A DNA stretch of 64,000 nucleotides from Chryseomicrobium excrementi (GTDB lineage: Bacteria > Bacillota > Bacilli > Bacillales_A > Planococcaceae). Made by a program: the position numbers and the translations under genes. Position 1 is the stretch's first letter; the number at the start of each line of letters is the position of its first letter. Below the pieces are notes generated by a model. The model was not told the DNA's origin. It made no database searches and saw only the letters and a list, made by a program, of their open reading frames with translations. Shown piece by piece: positions 46,636-53,363 of the stretch. The stretch spans positions 62,001 to 126,000 of the forward strand of contig NZ_PCGR01000003.1 of the NCBI RefSeq assembly GCF_002798305.1, written 5' to 3'.

Positions 46636-46659
46636 AAAGTGTTCACTACTGAACACTTT
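46636..46659. promoter_or_regulatory. TetR-type operator, regulator side
   Basis: AAAGTGTTCA-CTAC-TGAACACTTT, perfect 10-bp arms, 33 bp before the regulator start. It shares the GAACACTT word with the other operator. Confidence 0.8.
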
Positions 46660-46691
46660 TATCCTTCTTTGTATAGAAAGGAGAGAAAATT

Positions 46692-47264
46692 ATGGGGAAG
46701 ACCGATCTTCGCGTTATCAAGACGAAAGACGCTCTTCATAAAGCACTCGTCACTTTACTCAAAGAAAAGTCGCTCGAGAAGATTACAATTACGGAAATCT
46801 GCCAGTTGGCAAACGTCAACAGGGGAACGTTTTATCTTCATTACCAACAAATCGGCGACGTATTCGAAGAGTACTTCCGGGAAATCACGGCCGACCTCGC
46901 AAAGTCCTACGAGGAACCGTATCGGCATGTGTCTGTGTTAAAGACATCTGAACTCGATCCATCAACCATCCGTATCTTCCATCACATCGAGAAGTACCAG
47001 CCTTTCTATTCCATCGTATTCTCACAAAATGTCCCGCTGCTCTATTACTACCTGTTGTTCGAGGAGATCCAGAAGCTGTTCCTGAATGACCATGCGACGT
47101 CTTGGGATCATCCGGAGGTCGACCGCGAGATGTACTGTGCCTATCAAGCGAACGCCATCATCGGCATGATCTTCCACTGGTACCGTCACGACTTCAAAGA
47201 ATCGGCACAACATATGAACGAACAGCTCGTTAAAATCTTGAACCTGACACACCAGCCAAACTGA
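46692..47264 (+). CDS. TetR/AcrR-family transcription regulator
   Basis: 190 residues. The N-terminal HTH is KITITEICQLANVNRGTFYLHY; the C-terminal part is of the TetR_C_7/8 type (dihydroxyacetone-kinase-regulator-like). It probably represses itself and the divergent SDR gene through the two GAACACTT palindromes. GGAGAG ribosome site. Confidence 0.92.
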   Translation: MGKTDLRVIKTKDALHKALVTLLKEKSLEKITITEICQLANVNRGTFYLHYQQIGDVFEEYFREITADLAKSYEEPYRHVSVLKTSELDPSTIRIFHHIEKYQPFYSIVFSQNVPLLYYYLLFEEIQKLFLNDHATSWDHPEVDREMYCAYQANAIIGMIFHWYRHDFKESAQHMNEQLVKILNLTHQPN

Positions 47265-47328
47265 TTCAGTTGTTCCCCGTGGAACTTGAGACCAGGTCAC
47301 AACATACAGCCCGAAAGGATGCATCTGA

Positions 47329-47883
47329 ATGCACTCACACTTACACGCACCATTCTCTATACGACTTGGAGACCAGGTTCCTGAAGATATGAAAACCATT
47401 AAATGCACGGGTGTCCGAGCGATTTTAGTAAAAGACAACAAACTTTTAATGATGAAGTCCAATCGAGGAGACTACAAGTTTCCCGGAGGAGGGATGGAAG
47501 AAGGCGAAGACGAGGTCACGGCTCTAGCGCGAGAAATTCGGGAAGAGACCGGGTATACCGATTTTGTGATAGCAGGTCTCGCTGGAACAGTCATCCAGGC
47601 GCATCCTGATATTTATCTGACGGACGCTTGGTACTACCAGACGTCCCCGTATTATCTCGTGATTCTTAAATCAGATGCTACCCAACCGCTCGCACTGACA
47701 GAAGATGAAATCGATCACGGCTTCCACGCCGTATGGACGACACCTAAAGAAGCCATTCAAGCTAATGAAGCAGTACCGATTAATCCGTTCCTTAACTTCT
47801 ATATCGAACGCGAGAACCTGGTGCTACAGGTAGTGCAAGACCGCTGGATGCCGAAGGAGGAGACGTTGCATGCGAACGATTGA
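47329..47883 (+). CDS. Nudix hydrolase
   Basis: 184 residues. The Nudix box is complete: GGMEEGEDEVTALAREIREE then TG. It hydrolyses a nucleoside diphosphate linked to another group; substrate unknown. ATG 47329 follows AAAGGATG; a start at 47392 is also possible. It overlaps the next gene by 14 nt. Confidence 0.9.
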   Translation: MHSHLHAPFSIRLGDQVPEDMKTIKCTGVRAILVKDNKLLMMKSNRGDYKFPGGGMEEGEDEVTALAREIREETGYTDFVIAGLAGTVIQAHPDIYLTDAWYYQTSPYYLVILKSDATQPLALTEDEIDHGFHAVWTTPKEAIQANEAVPINPFLNFYIERENLVLQVVQDRWMPKEETLHAND

Positions 47884-48694
47884 GGAACTCGAAGCAATCA
47901 AAGCCTTGCAAAAGGAAGTCGAAGCACACGACAAGCTCGAGATGAAACTGAATTGGGAGATGCTCGAGACGCGAGAGCATGACAGGATGGATTTCTTTCA
48001 TTATGAAGAGGGAGAGCTCGTCGCATTTCTCGGTCTGTATGGATTTGGCTCCACGGTCGAGGTGACCGGCATGGTCAAACCATCAGAACGGCGAAAAGGG
48101 CATTTCACCAAACTGTTTACAGAAGCGATGGCAACTGTCAAAGAGCTCGGCTTCACGAAAGTATTACTGAACGCACCAGCGAGTTCCGAAGCAGCAAAGC
48201 AGTTCCTTAATAAACAAGGTGCTAGCTACGCGTTTTCCGAGCATCAGATGCAGTGGCATCCGGGATGTCTCGAAGACGGGACAGGCTTTACCTTACGAAA
48301 AGCAGAAGACAAGGATCTTGAGCTTCGTACACGACTGGATATCGAAGTTTTTGGGCTGACACGAGAAGATTCGCTCGCAACAGAAGGTCGCATTACGAAC
48401 GAGCCTGACACTGACCTATGGATGATCGAAGTAGAAGAGGAGCCGGTCGGCAAAGTGCGGGTGAAGCGAGAGTATGGCCAGGCGTGGGTCTACGGCTTTG
48501 CCATCTTGCCAGAGCACCAAGGGAAAGGAACCGGACGCCAGGTGCTCCGCCGCATTGTAAAAGAACAGTCAGAAGCAGGTTACACCGTGCATCTTGAAGT
48601 CGAAGCGACGAACGCCAACGCCTTGCGCCTCTATGAATCCGTTGGGTTCCGCGTGCATCATGCTCAGGATTACTATACATTTCACCTCAAGTAA
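47870..48694 (+). CDS. Tandem-GNAT acetyltransferase
   Basis: 274 residues. Two GNAT halves: an N-terminal one (about 1-135, VKPSERRKGHFTKLF) and a C-terminal one (about 140-274, LPEHQGKGTGRQVL and NALRLYESVGF). AGGAGGAG ribosome site lies inside the Nudix gene, so the two are translationally coupled. Confidence 0.88.
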   Translation: MRTIEELEAIKALQKEVEAHDKLEMKLNWEMLETREHDRMDFFHYEEGELVAFLGLYGFGSTVEVTGMVKPSERRKGHFTKLFTEAMATVKELGFTKVLLNAPASSEAAKQFLNKQGASYAFSEHQMQWHPGCLEDGTGFTLRKAEDKDLELRTRLDIEVFGLTREDSLATEGRITNEPDTDLWMIEVEEEPVGKVRVKREYGQAWVYGFAILPEHQGKGTGRQVLRRIVKEQSEAGYTVHLEVEATNANALRLYESVGFRVHHAQDYYTFHLK

Positions 48695-48705
48695 CTAGAC
48701 CACTA

Positions 48706-48741
48706 GAAAACGCCAGCCCCTAATTCGGACTGGCGTATTTT
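48706..48741. terminator. Bidirectional terminator between two GNAT genes
   Basis: ACGCCAGCCC...GGACTGGCGT with A and T tracts. Confidence 0.85.
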
Positions 48742-49658
48742 ACTACCTTCTCGTAAACCGCGGTCTGCGAATGAGGTGTCATACCAACGGAGCGGTACAA
48801 CCGGTTAGCATTCGTCAAGCTGTCGCTGTCCACATACAAAATGACAGTACGTTCGTTACGCTGATACGCTTCATGGAACGCACGGAGCAGCAGTGCTTTC
48901 CCGATTCCGTGCTTGCGGTACTCCCGCTTCACCCCCAGCAAGTCAATGAACAGCCCGTCCTCTTCCAAACGTCCCATGAGAAAACCAGCTGCTGTGGTGC
49001 CATCCCACACCAAAAACCACAGGCTTGGATCAAATCCCTCGCCTGTCTTCTGTGCCAGCCACGTAGCTTCCTCTTTCTCTGCATACCCCCAAGAATCCTT
49101 AAAGGTCTCATTGTACGTCTCAAACAACGTATGCGCATCCATACCCGGACGAAACGGTTGGATGGTAAAGCGAGACGGAAGTTCAAAGAGTTCAGGTAGA
49201 GCATCGAGTTCAATCTTCATACGCTCATAGAGCCGGCTGAACGTGTACCCTGCAGACTCCACAAGCTCCCGAGCAGCCAGGTTTGTAAATGGCAGCTGGT
49301 TCATCAGACGCTGAGGACCGGGTAGATCCTTCGTGATTTGCAAAGCACGTTGTTCGACTTGGGCAAGAAGGGAACTCCCAATCCCTAGCCCTTTGAACTC
49401 AGGGTGTACAAATACACATGAATCCAAGCGGTTCGCGCCCGTTTGCTCAACAAATGCATAGCCCACTAGTTTAGTATCATCGGAACGTGCCACAAAGACG
49501 TCCGTCTCGATGTCGACGGCTTGCCATAGGTCGAGAACATCGGACAGGGAGATGTCCGGTTCGCCGATTGCCTCGATATCGCAGAGCGCCACCAAGTCCA
49601 TTACGTCTTGTGCTTCTTCAGTAGATGGATGATCGATATGAAAAATAGGTGTTGTCAT
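48720..49658 (-). CDS. Tandem-GNAT acetyltransferase
   Basis: 312 residues, two GNAT domains: HPEFKGLGIGSSLLAQVE in the first and VKREYRKHGIGKALLLRAF with ANRLYRSVGM in the second. MshD-like layout; the substrate is unknown. The second ATG (49658) has AAGGGGG 8 nt upstream and is preferred to 49664. Confidence 0.88.
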   Translation of the reverse strand: MTTPIFHIDHPSTEEAQDVMDLVALCDIEAIGEPDISLSDVLDLWQAVDIETDVFVARSDDTKLVGYAFVEQTGANRLDSCVFVHPEFKGLGIGSSLLAQVEQRALQITKDLPGPQRLMNQLPFTNLAARELVESAGYTFSRLYERMKIELDALPELFELPSRFTIQPFRPGMDAHTLFETYNETFKDSWGYAEKEEATWLAQKTGEGFDPSLWFLVWDGTTAAGFLMGRLEEDGLFIDLLGVKREYRKHGIGKALLLRAFHEAYQRNERTVILYVDSDSLTNANRLYRSVGMTPHSQTAVYEKVVKYASPN

Positions 49659-49798
49659 AGTCATGCCCCCTTTGTTGGTACTAATTTCATCATATCGCTT
49701 GATAGGAAGAAGTACAGAATTTCTTGAGCCAATCGTGGAACAAAACAGACTATCTGCGATGGTAGGAATTTGGTATTCTGTAAAAAAGGGGTGACGTA

Positions 49799-50293
49799 GT
49801 GGAGAGAAGCAGCGTGCTATTTATCATCGTGGTGGTAATTGGACTGGCAGCGTTCTTGTGGTACGACCAGTCGGGGATGGCAGAGGCGTCGTCGACTCCA
49901 GAAAGGGCATTCCAAAAATATATGGGAGAAAATCCGGTCTACGTTATTGAAATCATGGGATTAGAAGATTCGGTCTATGTATTTCATGAGCCAGTCGCAT
50001 ACCATGAGGAAGGGTGGATGTCGGTAACCCGGGTGGACAAGGTCGAGTATGGCTGGAAAGCGGTCAACTCGCTGTCATTCGGTCCAGAGATGCTGGACTG
50101 GGCGAGTACTATCGGAACAACTGTCGGCTCGGCGCACCCAGAGACGAAAAAGGTAATTGTCAGTGGGTTCGAAGCGCTGCTTTATACATTTAAAAGTACC
50201 GGTAAGATCATTTACCTAGTGCATGATCAAGAGGTAGAGATGCCCATCACTATCGAGGAGATGGGTGGGAGCACGATACAGGTAGGGGAATAA
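49799..50293 (+). CDS. Membrane-anchored hypothetical protein
   Basis: 164 residues. One N-terminal helix (about 5-21) followed by a soluble beta-rich domain outside the membrane. No recognised family. GTG start behind GGGGTGACGTA. It is followed closely by another small membrane gene. Confidence 0.75.
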   Translation: MERSSVLFIIVVVIGLAAFLWYDQSGMAEASSTPERAFQKYMGENPVYVIEIMGLEDSVYVFHEPVAYHEEGWMSVTRVDKVEYGWKAVNSLSFGPEMLDWASTIGTTVGSAHPETKKVIVSGFEALLYTFKSTGKIIYLVHDQEVEMPITIEEMGGSTIQVGE

Positions 50294-50342
50294 TGTGATG
50301 CACTTCCTCAATAATTTTTAAATTCTCAGGAGGCGTGGTTCT

Positions 50343-50528
50343 TTGAAAGCTATCCATTTTATCATCGGCGTATTAATCATTGCACTAGGCTTCTTCTTTT
50401 TCTCCATCACAGTCGAAGGCGATTTCTTGAAAAACTTTAGCTACAAACTGCTAGGTTTTGCGATAGTAGTGGGTGGCGCATTTTATTTAAAGAAAGTCGC
50501 TCGCTTTGGAAGACAGAAAGAGAGTTAA
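50343..50528 (+). CDS. Small two-helix membrane protein, 61 aa
   Basis: Two hydrophobic helices (about 3-22 and 33-50) and a basic tail (KKVARFGRQKES). TTG start 9 nt after AGGAGG. Function unknown. Confidence 0.7.
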   Translation: MKAIHFIIGVLIIALGFFFFSITVEGDFLKNFSYKLLGFAIVVGGAFYLKKVARFGRQKES

Positions 50529-50540
50529 TAAGAGAAATAT

Positions 50541-50573
50541 AAAAAAGAGAAGGTCCAGTGGCCTTCTCTTTTT
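50541..50573. terminator. Bidirectional terminator at the left border of the lantibiotic locus
   Basis: AGAGAAGG-tccagtgg-CCTTCTCT with TTTTT; A tract on the other side serves the leftward lanRIFE transcript. Confidence 0.87.
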
Positions 50574-50585
50574 GTATGCAATAAC

Positions 50586-51311
50586 TCAAAACTCAATCTT
50601 CTTACTCTTACGAACAACTAAGAACAAGAGGACAAGAAGTGTGACAACACCAATCGAATACTGAAGCGGCGATAATGGGTTGGAGCCGACCATCACAGGA
50701 TAAAAGTAACCTGGGAAGTTTTCGATAATGCCCGTCAGAATCGTATTCTCAGAATTGTAAACAATATTGCCTAAAATGTTATGGAAGAACAGTAGCATTG
50801 CTGTCAAAATCGTATAGATTGCGCCACTCTTCATCCCAAACAAAATCAGCAAGTAGCCGAATAAGAAGAATGTCATCACTAGCAGAAACACGTTGACTAA
50901 AAAGCCAAACAAGAAACTAGCTTCGAGCTCTCCAGGAACCCCCAACTGTTTAGCCACAATCAGTAACAGTGCGCCGATGGATGCATAAAACAGACTGACA
51001 AAGAATGCGATCACTACGTTCGCCACAACATAATTCACCCGATTTTTTTGCGAGTTGTTGATCAGCGTGATGGTCTTAGAAGCATAATCTCGATTGACCA
51101 GATACAGGGGATGGAGGACTGCTGCAAGCATCCCCAGCATACAGAAGAAATTCGAGACATGCTTAATGTTGAAGGCAACAGCATCCGACAAAATCAAGTA
51201 GCTGACCAAGACAGCCGGTGCCAGTGCACATAAGATTCCGATAATCAGAAAGCCATTCTTAAAGAGTTCACTCAAGTTATAATTGACGTAACTTTTGATA
51301 TTAAGCACCAT
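50586..51311 (-). CDS. lanE: Lantibiotic immunity ABC transporter, permease (LanE/LtnE-like)
   Basis: 241 residues with six membrane helices, ABC-2-like. With LanF it should expel the lantibiotic from the producer's membrane. Start ATG 51311, 8 nt after GGAGGTG; overlaps the lanF end by 11 nt. It is last in the leftward lanR-I-F-E operon, the same gene order as ltnRIFE of lacticin 3147. Confidence 0.87.
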   Translation of the reverse strand: MVLNIKSYVNYNLSELFKNGFLIIGILCALAPAVLVSYLILSDAVAFNIKHVSNFFCMLGMLAAVLHPLYLVNRDYASKTITLINNSQKNRVNYVVANVVIAFFVSLFYASIGALLLIVAKQLGVPGELEASFLFGFLVNVFLLVMTFFLFGYLLILFGMKSGAIYTILTAMLLFFHNILGNIVYNSENTILTGIIENFPGYFYPVMVGSNPLSPLQYSIGVVTLLVLLFLVVRKSKKIEF

Positions 51312-52164
51312 GTTTGGCACCTCCCATTTTGTTCATGTAGACATTGCGAAGCGTTTTCTTTTCCGTCGTAAAATCATTCAGACGAATGCCTAACTTATTT
51401 ACGAATTGAAACACATCCGCTGTATTTGTTGTAGTTTCAAGTTCGACAGAAGTGTCGCTAGAACGCAGAATTGTTCCAAATTCTTGATGTTTTTGGAATG
51501 TAGCCAATTCAGTAGGTGTGTCAAATACAAGCTTTACTAGGTAGTGGTTTTGATCACTGACTTGTTGTTCCTCTTGAATCACTCCATCTTCTAAGAACAA
51601 CACGCGACTGCACACACTTTCAATATCTTCTAGCTTATGGCTGGAAATGAGTATCCCAATATTTCTTTCTTTCGCCATCTTCTTCAGCTGCTGTAGGACC
51701 TCAATAGATGTTTCAATATCCATTCCGTTAGTCGGTTCATCAAGAATCACATAGCTAGGATTATTTAGTAAACTAATTACAATTCCTAATTTCTGTTTCA
51801 TTCCTAAAGAATACTCTCGAACCTTTCTGTTCAAAACCCCTGAAAGCTGAAGACCTTTTAATAACTCCTCGTATTCATTTCGGTGAAACTTGTTTCCATA
51901 GATAGCTGAGAAGTAATTCAAATGAGCAAGACCTGTTTTTTTTCCAAAAAGCTTTGGTTCTTCGATCAAATACCCCACGTTTTGTGTTTCTTTGATCGAA
52001 CCATCAAAGTTCTGAACCGTTTGAGCGATAATCTTCATTAGCGTACTTTTACCTGCCCCATTCTTTCCGACCAATCCAATAATTTCCCCTTGTTTAAAAT
52101 CAAACGATAACCCATTCAACACTACTTGCTGCTTGTACTTTTTAGTAATTGAATCAATGATCAT
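51301..52164 (-). CDS. lanF: Lantibiotic immunity ABC transporter, ATPase (LanF/LtnF-like)
   Basis: 287 residues. Walker A GKNGAGKST, a degenerate signature YSLGMKQKLG (the expected SGGM is SLGM, as in many LanF/BcrA-like proteins), Walker B YVILDEPTNGMD. ATG 52164 is 8 nt after AAGGGGG; the next upstream ATG is too close. Immunity role inferred from locus and order. Confidence 0.92.
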   Translation of the reverse strand: MIIDSITKKYKQQVVLNGLSFDFKQGEIIGLVGKNGAGKSTLMKIIAQTVQNFDGSIKETQNVGYLIEEPKLFGKKTGLAHLNYFSAIYGNKFHRNEYEELLKGLQLSGVLNRKVREYSLGMKQKLGIVISLLNNPSYVILDEPTNGMDIETSIEVLQQLKKMAKERNIGILISSHKLEDIESVCSRVLFLEDGVIQEEQQVSDQNHYLVKLVFDTPTELATFQKHQEFGTILRSSDTSVELETTTNTADVFQFVNKLGIRLNDFTTEKKTLRNVYMNKMGGAKHGA

Positions 52165-52191
52165 TCCCATTTCCCCCTTAAGTTGTACGAA

Positions 52192-52542
52192 TTAGTTTGA
52201 AAAATCTTTGTGGTATTGCAGAGCTAAATAGATTCCACAAGCAAAGAAAGCTATCCCGTATTTCACTAGAAAGACAATCGTCCACGTTTCCTCTTTTGGA
52301 AGGATGAAATCACCCAGTATAATGGCTCCCAACATAATGAACGTGCTTTTCAAATAAATAGAATTCGTTCGTTCATCCGGTTTTCCAATTTTGTAGTAAT
52401 ACACAGTTACAAGAGCGGCACCAATCAGTAAAAATAGCAAACTTCCCATTAATAAAGTGTTCCAATTGCTGTTTGAACTCTCGGCCCAAGTCGTTACAGA
52501 AGAAAAAATCAATAATTGTGTGTTCTCAGCCATCATGTCCAT
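52192..52542 (-). CDS. lanI: LanI/LtnI-like lantibiotic immunity membrane protein
   Basis: 116 residues, the same length as LtnI of lacticin 3147, with about three or four membrane helices. It overlaps lanR by 17 nt, with its start (52542 or 52536) inside the lanR end. LtnI-type proteins protect the producer, apparently at the membrane. The assignment rests on length, topology and position. Confidence 0.82.
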   Translation of the reverse strand: MDMMAENTQLLIFSSVTTWAESSNSNWNTLLMGSLLFLLIGAALVTVYYYKIGKPDERTNSIYLKSTFIMLGAIILGDFILPKEETWTIVFLVKYGIAFFACGIYLALQYHKDFSN

Positions 52543-52765
52543 CAGTTCCTTTCACATACGTAAAGATCTCGTTGATATTGACTTTGAAGAAATCAGCTAT
52601 GCGAAATGCGAGCAGTAAAGAAGGGACATAATTTCCTTTTTCCATTACAAAAATCGTTTGCTTGGAAACCCCTACTGCCTTGGCTAATTCTGCCTGCGTC
52701 AACTTGGCAAGTACTCGATGTTCATAGACTTTATTTGAAATCGAATCGCCAAAATCACTCTTCAT
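52526..52765 (-). CDS. lanR: LanR/LtnR-like repressor (XRE family)
   Basis: 79 residues, as LtnR. The HTH is LAKLTQAELAKAVGVSKQTIF, and the end FRIADFFKVNINEIFTYV is typical of small XRE repressors. In lacticin 3147, LtnR represses the ltnRIFE immunity operon. ATG 52765 lies after AGAGGTGAGGG. Two AAAGTAAACTT repeats just upstream are its likely binding sites. Confidence 0.9.
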   Translation of the reverse strand: MKSDFGDSISNKVYEHRVLAKLTQAELAKAVGVSKQTIFVMEKGNYVPSLLLAFRIADFFKVNINEIFTYVKGTDGHDG

Positions 52766-52791
52766 ATCCCTCACCTCTTTAAAGTCAGCAT

Positions 52792-52823
52792 AAAGTAAAC
52801 TTATTCAAAAGTAAAGTAAACTT
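52792..52823. promoter_or_regulatory. lanR promoter with two AAAGTAAACTT repeats (probable LanR operators)
   Basis: AAAGTAAACTT occurs at 52792-52802 and 52813-52823, 21 bp apart (two helical turns). On the minus strand they overlap a TTTACT-17-TATGCT promoter for lanRIFE, so a bound repressor would block it. Confidence 0.72.
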
Positions 52824-52835
52824 TGATTTTTTAGC

Positions 52836-52852
52836 GTATTAAAATTCTAATA
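52836..52852. promoter_or_regulatory. PlcR-box-like operator upstream of lanA1
   Basis: GTATTAAAATTCTAATA contains the inverted repeat TATTA-N6-TAATA and matches the element at 63643-63659 in 16 of 17 positions. It has the 16-bp size and TAT/ATA ends of the PlcR box (TATGNAN4TNCATA). It lies 15 bp before a possible -35 TTGACC (52868-52873) with TAATTT (52892-52897) as the -10. Confidence 0.75.
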
Positions 52853-52946
52853 ATTCTGAAGTTTACGTTGACCCTTAATTTCTCGACGTGCTAATTTTTA
52901 CTTGGGCAAGGCAGATTTGCCACTTTCTAGGGAAGGAGGGACTTTC

Positions 52947-53126
52947 ATGAAAAACGAACTTTTGAAGCAAGAGCAAGTGACTTGGTTTGAAGAAGTTGCA
53001 GATCAGCAGTTTGATGATGATGTATTTGGTGCATGTACTACAAATACATTTTCTCTAAGCGATTACTGGGGAAATAACGGTAACTGGTGCACAGCAACTC
53101 ACGAGTGTATGTCTTGGTGTAAATAA
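52947..53126 (+). CDS. lanA1: Lantibiotic alpha precursor peptide LanA1
   Basis: 59 residues: leader 1-29 ending VFGA, core 30-59. The core reads CTTNTFSLSDYWGNNG then NWCTATHECMSWCK. It matches lacticin 3147 LtnA1 and staphylococcin C55 alpha almost residue for residue; relative to C55 alpha I count only Ser2 to Thr and Lys15 to Asn. Ring residues Thr2, Ser9, Thr20, Thr22 and Cys1, 19, 25, 29 are kept, with the CTxTxEC lipid-II-binding motif and Ser7 (site of LanJ). ATG 52947 follows AAGGAGGG; a longer frame from 52902 has no ribosome site. Confidence 0.97.
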   Translation: MKNELLKQEQVTWFEEVADQQFDDDVFGACTTNTFSLSDYWGNNGNWCTATHECMSWCK

Positions 53127-53157
53127 TCACACATTTTAGGGATGAGGAGAGATCACG

Positions 53158-53349
53158 ATGCATAACAAGTCCATTCATGAAAACTCAGAAAAAGAATTGG
53201 AGCTAGGGCGTTACCTAGAATCCGATATGCTGGCATTAACTGACGATGAGGTAGCGGGTGGAGCTACACCTACAATCGTAATCACAGCAATCACTGGATA
53301 CATTTCAGCTAATTCATGTCCTACTACTGCGTGTACTCGCGCCTGCTAA
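53158..53349 (+). CDS. lanA2: Lantibiotic beta precursor peptide LanA2
   Basis: 63 residues: leader 1-35 ending in the double-glycine site EVAGG, core of 28. The core ends SANSCPTTACTRAC, near-identical to the LtnA2 tail with its three rings (Ser15-Cys19, Thr21-Cys24, Thr25-Cys28). The hydrophobic front (ATPTIVITAITGYI) differs: the two Ser that LtnJ turns into D-Ala in LtnA2 are Thr8 and Thr11 here. Good GAGGAGAG ribosome site. It pairs with the alpha peptide to form pores. Confidence 0.95.
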   Translation: MHNKSIHENSEKELELGRYLESDMLALTDDEVAGGATPTIVITAITGYISANSCPTTACTRAC

Positions 53350-53363
53350 GAAGGAGATACTAA

